DNA from: Pseudomonas syringae
Lineage (GTDB): Bacteria > Pseudomonadota > Gammaproteobacteria > Pseudomonadales > Pseudomonadaceae
NCBI RefSeq assembly: GCF_001698815.1
Contig: NZ_LGSI01000068.1
Span: 493,999 to 557,998 of the forward strand
Length of the DNA stretch: 64,000 nucleotides
Direction of reading: 5' to 3'
Shown: piece by piece, positions 1 through 9,639 of the stretch
Numbering within the stretch: position 1 is the stretch's first letter
Layout of the letters: every line of letters starts with the position of its first letter
Notes under the pieces: model-generated
What the model was told of the DNA's origin: nothing
Databases searched by the model: none
Seen by the model: the letters and a program-made list of their open reading frames with translations, nothing else
Program-made: the position numbers and the translations under genes

Positions 1-2012
1 TTCTCGAAGTGTCGGGGGTCCAGGAAAACCGTGCCGAGCGCGGGATCGATGCTGCAGGTTAAAGTGCAGCCTTTGCCCTTGGCCACCATGGCGGCATCCT
101 CGGCCAGCACACCAACCGCCTTGTTCAAGTCAATTGGCGCCGGACACAGCTCAAACTTGCCCGCTTCGGCCTTGGAGAAATCGAGGATGTCGTTCACCCG
201 GTTCATCAAGCGTAGCGCGTTGCGTTGGGCGCGGTCGATTTGCACACGCCAGTCCGCCGGCGGGATGGCCGCCGCCGAGAGCTGCTCCAGGGGGGCGAGA
301 ATGAGGGTCAGAGGGGTGCGCAGTTCGTGGCTGACCGTGGCAACGAAATCGCTCTTTGCCTGGTTAGCCGTCTCGGCCTGGTTGCGCGCCTGAATGAGTT
401 CGACGGCCTGCGCCTCAAGCACCTCGGTCTGCTGGTGCAGCGTGTCGGTCCGTTCGGCGACCATTCTTTCCAAAGAGGCCTGGACTTGCTGTCGTTCGGC
501 TTCGGCCTCGGCCTCCAGCACCCGGATGCGCAGGGCGTTCTCCTGGAACACCCGTACCGCGCGGGTCATGATCCCAATCTCGTCGCCACGTCCAGCGCTG
601 GCGATCTCGGCGTTCAGGTCGCCGGCCGCAAGCCGGCGCATGACCGATGCCAGGGCCACGATGGGCTGCGCGATAAACCGCGACGTGCTCCAGGCGATGG
701 CGCCGGCTAGCAGGATGGCGACGGCACCCGCGACCACCGTCGCAAGCATGCCGCGATCATTGTGGACCAAGGCGTCGGAGCGCGCTTCGCCAGCGAAGCG
801 TGCAACCAACAGGCCGGCGCTCCGTGCCTCGTTGCGAACTTGGTCGCGCGCGCCGCTCAATGAGTTGCTCGCCTGATGGAACCTGGCGAATGCCGCCCGG
901 TAGCCGGCAATCTGATCGTTGACAGTCAAGGGCGTAGCCTTGGCTTGCAGCCCCACGGTCGAAGGGAGAACGCGCGCGAGACGGGAGAGCTCGTCCAGGA
1001 TGGCGCCGACAAAGCCGGCGACCTCGGCCGACGGTGACAGGCGAAACGACAAGGTCTGTGCCTCCAAAGTGGCAACGCGCTCGGCGAAACGCTTGGACAA
1101 CGCGGCTGCATTGTTCAGCAAACCGGTTGCTGCCTGAATGTCGTTTGCGTCACGGGCAACGTGCTCGTCCACTTCATCCAACATCGCCTCGAGGCGCTCG
1201 GCCACATCCCCGACGGCGGCGAGATGCCGCAAAGCCTCACCTCCCCGGTGTTTGGGCGCCTCGCCAAGGTGCTCGACCGCCAGGCTGGCAGCAGCGACCG
1301 CCGTCGCCAACAGGTCCAGAATCTCTCCCTCCTGCGGCGTCCTCATCACCTCACGCAATTGCTCGACCACGGGTGGGAGTGCCGCGCAGGCGTTCCGCGC
1401 TGCAGTGGCGGCCGCCCCATCGCCGGTCACCAGCATCTTGGCCACATTGGCGGTGATGATCCGTTCGCCGTTGCGGAGGATATCCAGGATGCGATGGGCG
1501 CTTTCAATGTTGCTCACCCGCGCCTTGTGGTCAACGGCGCGGGAATCAAGCCCCTTCAGCCCATCGGCGATGCCCTGTTCGACGAGGATCGTCGCCTCTC
1601 GCATCCGGCCGTAGTGGGCTGTCATGTTCTCCGTTTCGCCATCCATGGTAAGGGTCGCCGCCCGCAAGGCGTCGATTGCCGCGGCGAGCCTCTCCAGACT
1701 GCCCTTGAGCGATTCCGCCTCAGCCGCCGGAATGGCGGTGAGGCCGGCGATAGCCGTCGCCACCATGCCTTCGGCCTGGAACAGGCTTTCCTGGTCGCGG
1801 GTGGCGATGAAGTTTTCCACCCGCCCGGTGGCCCCGTTGACCGACGCCAGAATTTCTGCGGAATGGCTGGCAGAATCCACTGCACGTACCATGCCTCGCA
1901 GGCCGTAGAGGTTCACTAGCGATACCGCCAGCATCAGGAACACCAGTGCGGCGACCGCCAGGCCAATTTTGACGGCAATGGGCCTGTCCCTGACTGGTTT
2001 GAATGTCAACAT
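1..2012 (-). CDS. Membrane sensor histidine kinase, TorS-like (partial, runs off the left edge)
   Basis: The frame is open from the ATG at 2012 to the window edge. A transmembrane segment near residues 13-35 is followed by a long, helical, probably periplasmic sensor region of about 400 residues. A second membrane segment (sequence around MLATVVAGAVAILLAGAIAW), a HAMP domain, a coiled coil and a HisKA phosphoacceptor box (SHELRTPLTLILAPLEQL) come next; the HATPase domain begins at the edge. Helical sensor, HAMP and HisKA in this order resemble TorS/hybrid kinases. The gene lies 24 bp downstream of a periplasmic binding protein gene, so the two probably act as a ligand-sensing pair. The ligand and any receiver domains beyond the edge cannot be told from here. 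Confidence 0.85.
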   Translation of the reverse strand, partial: MLTFKPVRDRPIAVKIGLAVAALVFLMLAVSLVNLYGLRGMVRAVDSASHSAEILASVNGATGRVENFIATRDQESLFQAEGMVATAIAGLTAIPAAEAESLKGSLERLAAAIDALRAATLTMDGETENMTAHYGRMREATILVEQGIADGLKGLDSRAVDHKARVSNIESAHRILDILRNGERIITANVAKMLVTGDGAAATAARNACAALPPVVEQLREVMRTPQEGEILDLLATAVAAASLAVEHLGEAPKHRGGEALRHLAAVGDVAERLEAMLDEVDEHVARDANDIQAATGLLNNAAALSKRFAERVATLEAQTLSFRLSPSAEVAGFVGAILDELSRLARVLPSTVGLQAKATPLTVNDQIAGYRAAFARFHQASNSLSGARDQVRNEARSAGLLVARFAGEARSDALVHNDRGMLATVVAGAVAILLAGAIAWSTSRFIAQPIVALASVMRRLAAGDLNAEIASAGRGDEIGIMTRAVRVFQENALRIRVLEAEAEAERQQVQASLERMVAERTDTLHQQTEVLEAQAVELIQARNQAETANQAKSDFVATVSHELRTPLTLILAPLEQLSAAAIPPADWRVQIDRAQRNALRLMNRVNDILDFSKAEAGKFELCPAPIDLNKAVGVLAEDAAMVAKGKGCTLTCSIDPALGTVFLDPRHFE

Positions 2013-2036
2013 GGCGCCTCGCATCCCCGCCCGCCG

Positions 2037-3137
2037 CTACTGCTTCATAACCTCCGGCAACGGCGCCGGCGGCGCCGTGTTGTTGATGGCCGCGTCGATC
2101 ATCGCCGCAACGGAAGCCTGGCTGTAGAAAGGATTGGCGGCGCCGCCCACGGGCATAGTGGCGAGCCAGGCGTCCAGGTCTTTCGCATCGATGCGTACCA
2201 GCGGCACCTCGACGAACTTCGGCACCTGCTTGCCCGCCAGAATCTGCTGGGCCACCCAGAAACCCACCTGGGAGACGCTCGGGGAGGCGGAGACCGAGAC
2301 GGTCTCGTAGCCATTGGCATCGCGTTCCTGTTTCCACAGGGCGAGTTCGTCTTGACGGTTCCCCATCACGATGATCGGCAAAGGGCGTCCCGCCGCCTTG
2401 AACGCCATGGCCGCTCCATAACCGTCGCCCCCCTGAGTAGCGACGGCATCAATGCTGGGCAGAGACGGCAGCGCCAGCGCCACCTCCTTGCGGGCGACGG
2501 AAGCCGTCCAGTTCCCGTACACGGTCTTGACGAACCTCAGGCCCGGATAGTCGCTGGCGGCCTTGCGAATGCCGTCGCTGATGTTTTTATCGGTGGCATC
2601 GCCAGCGATGCCGCGGATCTCTAGCAGCGTTCCGTTCCCCTTGAGACGCTCGGCGACATAATCCATTTCCACGCGGCCCATGGCGGACCAATTGTAGTCC
2701 ACGGTATAGGCGCAGCGTTCGGTGACCAGGCTGGCCATGACCACCACCACAATACCAGCGTTGCAGGCATCGCGGATCACCCCGTTGAGGGCCGTGTCGG
2801 ACGCGGCCAGGATGACGATGGCGTTGACGCCGTTGACGATCATGTCCTGGATATGGGCCGCTTGTTCCGACGCCGAGTTATTGGCGCTGACCACCGGGGC
2901 CTCCCGGATCAAGCCATCCTTTTGCGCCTGGACCGCAATCTCTTGCCAGTTGCGCACCATCACCTTGCGGAAATCGCTGCCCGCGTAGGAGTTGCTGAAG
3001 GCAATGCTATGACTTGCGGTAGGATCGCCGGCGATGCCGCCGGCGGCAGCCTGGGCTGGATTGGCAGCAACCATCGCCAGCCCGGTCACGCAGCCGGCGA
3101 AGCGCCACAAGATTTTGTGGATCGGTTTAGTGTTCAT
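2037..3137 (-). CDS. Periplasmic sugar-type substrate-binding protein (TorT/RbsB-like), likely sensor partner
   Basis: A 366-residue protein. The chosen start, ATG at 3137, has a GGAG about 7 bases upstream; an upstream in-frame ATG at 3149 is less likely. Residues 1-30 look like a Sec signal peptide ending in AQA-A. The rest has the type 1 periplasmic binding fold, with an IVNGVNAIVILAASDTALN stretch near residue 100 and a GDGYGAAMAFKAAG stretch further on. No ABC permease or ATPase genes adjoin it. Instead it is followed after 24 bp by a membrane histidine kinase, so it more likely presents a ligand to that kinase than feeds a transporter. The ligand is unknown. Confidence 0.8.
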   Translation of the reverse strand: MNTKPIHKILWRFAGCVTGLAMVAANPAQAAAGGIAGDPTASHSIAFSNSYAGSDFRKVMVRNWQEIAVQAQKDGLIREAPVVSANNSASEQAAHIQDMIVNGVNAIVILAASDTALNGVIRDACNAGIVVVVMASLVTERCAYTVDYNWSAMGRVEMDYVAERLKGNGTLLEIRGIAGDATDKNISDGIRKAASDYPGLRFVKTVYGNWTASVARKEVALALPSLPSIDAVATQGGDGYGAAMAFKAAGRPLPIIVMGNRQDELALWKQERDANGYETVSVSASPSVSQVGFWVAQQILAGKQVPKFVEVPLVRIDAKDLDAWLATMPVGGAANPFYSQASVAAMIDAAINNTAPPAPLPEVMKQ

Positions 3138-3552
3138 GCTGTTCTCCATCGTGCTTGGGATTTACCAACAGCAATCCACCTGCACCTGCCGACAGCCTGG
3201 ATCAACGGCCTGGTCTGGTTGGAGCAGTCGGCCTGCAGATTGGAGATCGTCGACCATGTGATGTTTGGCGCAGGCATTGAGCATCTCCCTGTATGGCGCG
3301 TGCTAAGGCTTGGGCATACGCGGCCAGACCGAGAGTCTTGCGGAAATTCTCACGAACTGAAGATGTGTCGCCCAATGATCAACATGCCCCGATGGACACG
3401 TGTTACCAGACTGCTCATTCGGTCGTTCCAATAGAACCGGGCATGAAGGACCAGACACATACACCCTCCTTTCCTTGGCGGCCGACCATTGAAACCAGTA
3501 CATTGCCTGCAGTGGCAATGAGCATAGTATCAAAGTGCCCTCTTCGCGCGCG
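3138..3552. other. Intergenic stretch without a recognisable gene
   Basis: I see no coding pattern or known repeat in these 415 bases. They contain the promoter region of the binding-protein/kinase pair and lead into the ABC-exporter remnant. Confidence 0.5.
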
Positions 3553-3879
3553 GCCATGGAGGATTTCAGCCAGCTGAGCGACCCACAACGTCACACCGGC
3601 TACGACACCTGGGTGGGCGAGCCCGGCATCAAGCTTTCGGGCGACTGGCGCCAGCGTGTCGCGATTTCCGGAGCGAGGCTCAAGAACGCCCCGATCCTGC
3701 TACTTGACGAGGCTACCAGCGCCCTGGATTCGGAAGTCGAAGTCGCCATCCAGGCGCGGCTATCGATCATGATCGTCAAAGAAATGCGCCAGCGCGCTCC
3801 AGGCATAGGGATTCAATGGAAGAACGCCTGCGTTATTGGAGTCACCACCGGACCGTGTGTCCGCTTTTGCCCAGAGTAG
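3553..3879 (+). pseudogene. Remnant of an ABC exporter ATP-binding domain
   Basis: The frame reads YDTWVGEPGIKLSGDWRQRV and then LKNAPILLLDEATSALDSEV, the signature and Walker B parts of an MsbA-type exporter ATPase. The signature is damaged: LSGGQ has become LSGDW, and the usual AIARA has become AISGA. The Walker A motif, all membrane segments and the region after the D-loop are missing. The tail after about 3760 has no similarity I recognise. This is a short decayed fragment, not a working gene. Confidence 0.7.
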
Positions 3880-4178
3880 GTAAAAGCGATTTCGCCAACC
3901 CTTGCTATGATTTCTGAGATTTCATCGTAGGGATTGCCCATGAAGGTGAACATCGAGGCCAAGGCACCTTCCTCCCGGAGAGCCTAAAGAATTCGCTAAG
4001 GGTCTCCGGTCATTCGTAGGCATGCTGGGTTGATGTGTTCCTGGTCAAGCCCAGATGCAATTCCCGGTTGACCTATCGAAACGCTATCGGCCTAAAAATG
4101 CTCAAGGGCGAGGTAATGGACGAGGGGACTGATTGTTTCTCAACGTCGTCTTACATACTCGCATCACGCGTGGTGCGG
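3880..4178. other. Non-coding or decayed spacer
   Basis: Only a 15-codon open frame (ATG at 3940) with no known match is seen. The stretch lies between the ABC-exporter remnant and the AraC-type regulator and looks like decayed sequence. Confidence 0.4.
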
Positions 4179-5168
4179 CTAGTCGAGCCGCCCACCATTT
4201 TCCCGTGCGTGCTTGATGTCTCTCGAGGGTGGGGCTCCGAAACGTCGGGCATATTCGCGACTGAACTGGGCGACGCTTTCATAGCCGACCCGCAACGCGG
4301 CGGTGTTCACGTCTACCCGCTCGGTCAACATAAGGCTACGCGCGGCTTGCAGCCGTAGCGATTTTTGATACTGAATGGGGCTGGTGCCTGTCAGCTTGCG
4401 AAAGCGGTGATGCAGCGTAGAGCTGGCCATTCCTGATCGTTCGGCGAGGTCGGCCACTTGCAACGGTTTATCGTAGTGATATTTTAGCCATTCAACGGCT
4501 CTCACGACGCCCTTGTCTCTGTAACCATCGCGAGTGACGCTGCGCAACAAATGCCCCGCTTCACTGAGCAGCAGCCTAACGCATATCTCGCGCTTGATAA
4601 GGCCCGACATCAAGCCTGCTTCAAGCGGCCGTTCGATCAGCGTGGAGAGTCGAGCGAACGCATCGAGCATCTCACTCGTCGCCACACCGGATACGAAGCC
4701 CCGCGGCTCAGTAGCCAGTTCCAGCTTTGGCGGTTCCAGGGTCAGGATCACCTCATTGAGCATGGAAAAATCGAGCTTCAACACAACTGATAAATAAGGG
4801 GTTTGCTCGTTAGCCGCAGTAACGCGAGCCAGTGTCGGTATATCGACCGAAGTGACGAAAAACGCCCCTTGTGCGAACCCACAGGGCTCCTCGCCGAACG
4901 TGATCTCCTTCGCGCCCTGCAGAATGATGGCCACGCAAGGCTCATAAATGCAGTACGCGGGCGTACCTAGCTCGGCTAATCGATAAAAGGTCAAGCCTGG
5001 AATCGACGTTGTGCAAACCTCGTTCAACCCAATCTGCACGGTGACTTTTTCGATAAGCCGTCTGAGTGCCTGGAGGCGCTCGTTGGGCTGAGCGGGCTCG
5101 CGCACGCTAAGGGATGGCATATGGCTGAAACCGAACTGCGAGAGGGAAGCGCTCGTCATCACATGCAT
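4179..5168 (-). CDS. AraC-family transcriptional regulator (YqhC/CmrA-like)
   Basis: A 329-residue protein with two parts. Residues about 30-190 match the AraC-type N-terminal domain found in YqhC-like regulators (FYRLAELGTPAYCIYEPCVA, ILQGAKEITFGEE). Residues about 220-320 hold two helix-turn-helix motifs, including ADLAERSGMASSTLHHRFRK and ALRVGYESVAQFSREYARRF. In E. coli, YqhC controls a neighbouring aldehyde reductase. Here the gene is divergent from an aldo/keto reductase, so it probably controls that gene, with the operator in the 178 bp between them. The inducer is unknown. Confidence 0.88.
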   Translation of the reverse strand: MHVMTSASLSQFGFSHMPSLSVREPAQPNERLQALRRLIEKVTVQIGLNEVCTTSIPGLTFYRLAELGTPAYCIYEPCVAIILQGAKEITFGEEPCGFAQGAFFVTSVDIPTLARVTAANEQTPYLSVVLKLDFSMLNEVILTLEPPKLELATEPRGFVSGVATSEMLDAFARLSTLIERPLEAGLMSGLIKREICVRLLLSEAGHLLRSVTRDGYRDKGVVRAVEWLKYHYDKPLQVADLAERSGMASSTLHHRFRKLTGTSPIQYQKSLRLQAARSLMLTERVDVNTAALRVGYESVAQFSREYARRFGAPPSRDIKHARENGGRLD

Positions 5169-5346
5169 CCTGTTAACGGAATATTCGAGTCTGCTGAGAA
5201 TGTGTGTCTAGCACAAGCGTATCGGCAGGATTGTGCACAAAATACGGCGAATTAGGGTCACTTGGCTAAGCCTGGTTGCTCTAATTTGTATTACGAATAC
5301 CGGCTTCGATGAGCCCGTGAAACCTGAGTCGCGAAAGGAAAGTGGG

Positions 5347-6531
5347 ATGGACAGACGAAATTTTCTTGCCTATTCGGCGGCTGGTGCTGTTGCTGCCGCC
5401 TGGCTGCCAGCATCGAGTGTCGCACGTTCGGCAGCGGACGCCGCAGCGCCCTCTTCGCTGACAGAGCGCGGGAGCGTGATGCGCACTGAAGGTCGGCTAG
5501 TGCGCGCAGACCTGCCCCTCAATTTGCCCTCGCATACCATGAGATACATGACGCCTCAACGCTTTGGTATGGGCGGGACGCAGATCGGCAATATCTTTGC
5601 TCCGATCAGCGACGAGCAGGCGGCTATGGTTCTGCAGGCTGCTTGGGGGTCGGGTGTAAGGCTTTACGACACGTCGCCGTTCTACGGATTTGGCTTGAGT
5701 GAATATCGTCTAGGCCGATTTCTGCGGGGCAAGGATCCAGATGACTATGTGGTCTCCACCAAGGTGGGCCGCGTATTGACTGCCGCTGGGGGCGCGCGCG
5801 CGGACCATGCCATCTGGAAGTCACCAGCGCCCTTCAACTACCGATATGACTACACCGCAGCAGGAGCGCGTCGTTCCGTGGAAGACAGCCTGCAGCGACT
5901 GGGGCTACCGCGTATCGATATCGTTTTCATTCATGACATATCGCCAGATAACACCGAACTGGAAGGCGGATGGGAAGCGGCGTATCGAATTGCGCGCACA
6001 GGGGCGATGGTTGAGCTTGAAAAGATGCGTGATGAGGGGCTCATCAAGGCATGGGGCTTCGGAGTCAATACGCCGAATGCTGTGGTTCACGCATTGGCCA
6101 GTGATGACCCGACTCCCGATATCGTGTTGCTTGCCTGTCAGTATTCCCTCTTTGACCACGGCGATGCGTTGCGCAACACCTTTCCGGCATTGAAAAAGAA
6201 GGGCACCAGCGTCGTGGTTGGAACACCACTGAATGATGGATTTCTGGGAGGGCGCAGCCGATATAACTTCAGCCTGGATCTACCTGCCGGTGCGGTAGAA
6301 AAGCGCGGGCAAATCATGGCGGTTGCCAGCTGGTATGGCATCGACATCCATACTGCCGCCTTGCAGTTCGCAGCGGCACATCCGCAAGTGTCCGCGATCA
6401 TTTCGGGGGCGCGTTCGACAGGGCAGATAGTTTCCAATGTACAAGCTATGAAAGTTGGTATTCCGGCAGGGTTCTGGGAGGAGCTCAAGAGTCAGAGTTT
6501 GATTGATGCTCAAGCACCGGTCCCTTCCTGA
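5347..6531 (+). CDS. Exported aldo/keto reductase with Tat signal
   Basis: A 394-residue protein. The start at 5347 is preferred because GAAAGGAAAG precedes it and because it places a twin-arginine signal (DRRNFL, then a hydrophobic run) at the N-terminus; the longer frame from 5233 is not needed. The mature part is an aldo/keto reductase of the fucose/pyridoxal dehydrogenase type. It has the catalytic Tyr in YDTSPFYGFGLSEYRLGRFL, the Lys in STKVGR and the His in IVFIHDIS. It would act as an NAD(P)-dependent oxidoreductase, exported folded with its cofactor. It is divergent from the AraC regulator. The substrate is unknown. Confidence 0.82.
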   Translation: MDRRNFLAYSAAGAVAAAWLPASSVARSAADAAAPSSLTERGSVMRTEGRLVRADLPLNLPSHTMRYMTPQRFGMGGTQIGNIFAPISDEQAAMVLQAAWGSGVRLYDTSPFYGFGLSEYRLGRFLRGKDPDDYVVSTKVGRVLTAAGGARADHAIWKSPAPFNYRYDYTAAGARRSVEDSLQRLGLPRIDIVFIHDISPDNTELEGGWEAAYRIARTGAMVELEKMRDEGLIKAWGFGVNTPNAVVHALASDDPTPDIVLLACQYSLFDHGDALRNTFPALKKKGTSVVVGTPLNDGFLGGRSRYNFSLDLPAGAVEKRGQIMAVASWYGIDIHTAALQFAAAHPQVSAIISGARSTGQIVSNVQAMKVGIPAGFWEELKSQSLIDAQAPVPS

Positions 6532-6795
6532 AGAGTGTCCACGCCCGCGCTATCTGCTGATGTAAAGTTATCGTCGCCAGCCTCATTTATCCCGTGGCTG
6601 GTTTCTAACTTATCCTGCTGTTTGCAGCAACGATGCAGATAGCAGCCGCTTTATTAGCGTTTTGCCGGAGCAAGCTCTAACTTCCTATCGCGGCAATCAC
6701 TTACATCCATAACGTTGAGCGTTTAAAGGCATTATTCTCCAGCAATTAAACTGCGCACGCATCCAAATAAGAACACTAGCCTGAGATCGTAATAA

Positions 6796-7506
6796 ATGAA
6801 GATACGAGCGCCCCTCATGATTTTCGGCGGCCTACTTGCGCTCTCCAGCAGTGGTCAATTACTCGCAGACACACTTGCACTTAGTGTTCCATTGCCTGAT
6901 CCACTCCCACAGCTAAAGGTTCTGACACTCCTTGTAGGTCTACACCTGCTCGGTATGTGCTTCGGTCTTGGTGGGGCGACGATGCTAGACCTGTGGATTT
7001 TGCGTTGGATGCGCAGGGGTAGCCTCCCGGTTGAAATCGGACGCACCTTTCGCTTCATCAGCGACGCGGTCACTATTGGACTATGCCTGCTGTGGCTTTC
7101 GGGCCTTGGTTTCCTTGCCCTTTACGCGATGGAGTCGCCGGAAAAGTTTGAAAACCCTAAACTCTGGGCGAAGGTAATTGTGGTGATCGTCCTGACCATC
7201 AATGGAATAATCATCCACGCGTTTGTGTTGCCAGCAGCACTACGCGACTTGAGCCGCCCCCTGCTCTTTGGAGTCTCCCACAGCAGAGCTGCCTTATTTC
7301 TCGCATCAGGTGCAATTTCGGGTGTGTGTTGGTACACAGCTTTTGCCTTCGGCATTTTTCGGGAGTTAAACAACAGTGTCACATTCACCCTGTTGGTCAT
7401 CATGTGGCTTACGCTGATAGTAGCCGCCTCTCTCGCCGCAATTCTGCTCTGGTTAAACTCTACAGCGGCAGTAAGAAAACCTCCTTCGCTCAGCCCTCCG
7501 AGTTAA
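6796..7506 (+). CDS. Integral membrane protein of unknown function
   Basis: A 236-residue hydrophobic protein. It has a signal-like N-terminus (about residues 5-25) and then five likely membrane spans, including LTLLVGLHLLGMCFGLGGAT, LWAKVIVVIVLTINGIIIHA and LLVIMWLTLIVAASLAAILL. The conserved-looking histidines and the overall layout recall CopD/DUF2214-like membrane proteins, but I cannot assign it with confidence. No clear Shine-Dalgarno precedes the ATG at 6796. The region around it has lower GC than the nif genes, which suggests a separate origin. Confidence 0.6.
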   Translation: MKIRAPLMIFGGLLALSSSGQLLADTLALSVPLPDPLPQLKVLTLLVGLHLLGMCFGLGGATMLDLWILRWMRRGSLPVEIGRTFRFISDAVTIGLCLLWLSGLGFLALYAMESPEKFENPKLWAKVIVVIVLTINGIIIHAFVLPAALRDLSRPLLFGVSHSRAALFLASGAISGVCWYTAFAFGIFRELNNSVTFTLLVIMWLTLIVAASLAAILLWLNSTAAVRKPPSLSPPS

Positions 7507-7528
7507 AAAACAATAAAGATCCTGGACA

Positions 7529-7858
7529 TTGCTTGTAACTGCTCACTTAAATCAGGTGGATACCTTCGCCTTAAGCGTTGCTATCAGGAAGGTGGATGAG
7601 CGGACGGTTACTTCCAACCTCCTCCACTCACCCGTCAACTCCCAACCGGCGAATATCGCCAAGCGCAACATCCAACGGCGGTATGTCTTGAATTCAATGA
7701 TCTCCTCGTCATTGATAGAACGCTGCGCAATCCTATTTGATGCGCTGATCAAAGAGGGTGAGAATGAAGGTTATTCATGGAAGATCAACGCTGAAGGAAA
7801 AACCATCGTCACCGTCAACGATGAGCACTTAATTCATCAACGCCACAGCCTTGACTAG
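7529..7858 (+). CDS. Doubtful small open frame
   Basis: A 109-codon frame that overlaps the 3' end of modC by 30 bp. The last 50 codons (from MISSSLIERCAILFDALIKE) look more protein-like than the first part. No family is recognised. It may be the decayed end of a gene or simply spacer. Confidence 0.15.
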   Translation: MLVTAHLNQVDTFALSVAIRKVDERTVTSNLLHSPVNSQPANIAKRNIQRRYVLNSMISSSLIERCAILFDALIKEGENEGYSWKINAEGKTIVTVNDEHLIHQRHSLD

Positions 7859-8935
7859 CGCATACACCGGCATGCCTGTGCTTAGCTCAAGGTCCACTGC
7901 CGAGCGGCGAGTTATGCGTGAAAGCATCACAGCGCCGTCCAAGTTGATGCGCACCAGTGTTTGCGCACTCTGCAGGTCATCGATAAAGTCCAGTACTTCG
8001 CCTTGCAGCATATTGAGGATGCTGCTGCGTTGCGGTTTTTCCAGCGCCAGGGCGACATCACGGGCCTGGATGCTGACGCGCACGCGTTGGCCCAATGGCA
8101 GTTCGCTCAACGGCAAGACCAGCAAACCACCGGGCACGCGCACCCGGCTCAGGCGGAAGGTTTCGTCATGCGATTCGAGCACACCTTCCAGCGCAGTTTC
8201 AGCTTCATTCAGATGAGCCAAGGGCAGATCGGCACGGGTCAATAGCTGGTTAAGCGGTCCGACGGCGCGCAGCTGGCCATTTTCCAGGTAAAGCATGTGA
8301 TCGGCCAGGCGGCTGACTTCCGCCAACGAGTGACTCACGTAAAGCATTGGGATACCGAGTTCACTGTGCAACCGTCCCAGGTAAGGCAGCACTTCCTGTT
8401 TGCGCCCTTGATCCAGGGCTGCCAACGGCTCATCGAGCAATAGCAGGCGCGGGCTGGTAGCCAGCGCGCGGGCAATCGCTACCCGCTGACGTTCACCACC
8501 GGACAGGTGTTGTGTCGAGCGTTTGAGCAGGTGACCAATGCCGAGCAACTCCACTGCCCGCTCCAGTGAGACGCGACGTTCATTAGGCGCTATACGCCGC
8601 TGGCCGTATTCCAGATTCTGGCGCACATCCAGATGCGCAAACAGGCTAGCCTCCTGAAACACGTAACCCAACGGCCGTCGATCAGGTGGCAGAAAGAACC
8701 TGCGCGCCTCATCCTGCCAGCATTCACCAGCGACTTCGACGTAGCCGCTCTTATCCCGCTCCAGTCCAGCAATACAACGCAGCAAGGTGGTCTTGCCCGA
8801 CCCGGATTGACCGAAGATCGCCGTGACCCCACTGGCGGACAGACGTACTTTGACCTGCAGATGGAAATCACCCCAACCGTGATCCAAACGCAGATCAATG
8901 CCGCAGGGCGAAAGTGCAAGATCGGTCATATTCAC
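7829..8935 (-). CDS. modC: Molybdate ABC transporter ATP-binding protein ModC
   Basis: A 368-residue ATPase that powers molybdate import with ModB and ModA. It has Walker A GQSGSGKT near residue 42, signature LSGGERQRVA, Walker B LLLLDEPLAALD and the switch His in YVSHSLAEV. The C-terminal part is a TOBE (molybdate-binding) regulatory domain, as is usual in ModC. Its start overlaps the end of modB by 4 bp, so translation is coupled. It is the last gene of a modEABC unit that feeds molybdenum to the neighbouring nif genes. Confidence 0.96.
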   Translation of the reverse strand: MNMTDLALSPCGIDLRLDHGWGDFHLQVKVRLSASGVTAIFGQSGSGKTTLLRCIAGLERDKSGYVEVAGECWQDEARRFFLPPDRRPLGYVFQEASLFAHLDVRQNLEYGQRRIAPNERRVSLERAVELLGIGHLLKRSTQHLSGGERQRVAIARALATSPRLLLLDEPLAALDQGRKQEVLPYLGRLHSELGIPMLYVSHSLAEVSRLADHMLYLENGQLRAVGPLNQLLTRADLPLAHLNEAETALEGVLESHDETFRLSRVRVPGGLLVLPLSELPLGQRVRVSIQARDVALALEKPQRSSILNMLQGEVLDFIDDLQSAQTLVRINLDGAVMLSRITRRSAVDLELSTGMPVYALVKAVALMN

Positions 8936-9606
8936 ATCATCCGCAGGCGGGCGTTAAAGGTATAAAGGGCAAACAACACCAGAAAGGCAAAAACCAGCAT
9001 GCCCCCTGCCAGCCAATGCGCCTGGGCATATTCCATCGCTTCGACGTGATCGTAGATCTGTACCGACACCACACGTGTACGCTGTGGGATATTGCCACCG
9101 ATCATCAGTACCACACCGAACTCGCCAACGGTGTGGGCGAAACCGAGGATCGCTGCTGTGATAAAGCCAGGACGCGCCAGCGGCACGACCACGGTGAAAA
9201 ACGTATCCAGAGGTGATGCACGTAGCGTCGCGGCGACCTCCAGCGAGCGCTTGCCAATAGCCTCGAACGCTTGTTGCAACGGTTGTACGACGAAAGGCAT
9301 GGAATACAAGGTAGATCCAAATACCAGCCCAGCGAAGGTAAAAGGCAACAGGCCCAAACCGAGTTTTTGAGTCAGCGCGCCCAGCGGGCCGTGCGGGCCG
9401 AGACCAATCAACAAGTAAAAGCCAAGCACCGAGGGCGGCAGCACCAACGGTAACGCAACCATGGCACCTATCACTGCGCGCAGGCGCGAACGAGTAATGG
9501 CCAACCACCAAGCGATCGGCGTGCCAATAACCAATAGGATAAGCGTGGTGAGACTGGCCAGTTTGATGGTCAACCAGACTGCGTCAAGATCGAATGCAGA
9601 GAGCAA
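8932..9606 (-). CDS. modB: Molybdate ABC transporter permease ModB
   Basis: A 224-residue inner-membrane permease with five or so membrane spans (for example TIKLASLTTLILLVIGTPIA). It carries the EAA loop that contacts ModC (ALEAIGKRSLEVAATLRAS-like, here EAIGKRSLEVAATLRASPLD). Length and order between modA and modC are typical. It forms the membrane channel for molybdate and may pass tungstate as well, as the family does. Confidence 0.95.
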   Translation of the reverse strand: MLSAFDLDAVWLTIKLASLTTLILLVIGTPIAWWLAITRSRLRAVIGAMVALPLVLPPSVLGFYLLIGLGPHGPLGALTQKLGLGLLPFTFAGLVFGSTLYSMPFVVQPLQQAFEAIGKRSLEVAATLRASPLDTFFTVVVPLARPGFITAAILGFAHTVGEFGVVLMIGGNIPQRTRVVSVQIYDHVEAMEYAQAHWLAGGMLVFAFLVLFALYTFNARLRMM

Positions 9607-9639
9607 TAGAAGCTCCTTAAAGACCAGGACACCCGAACA

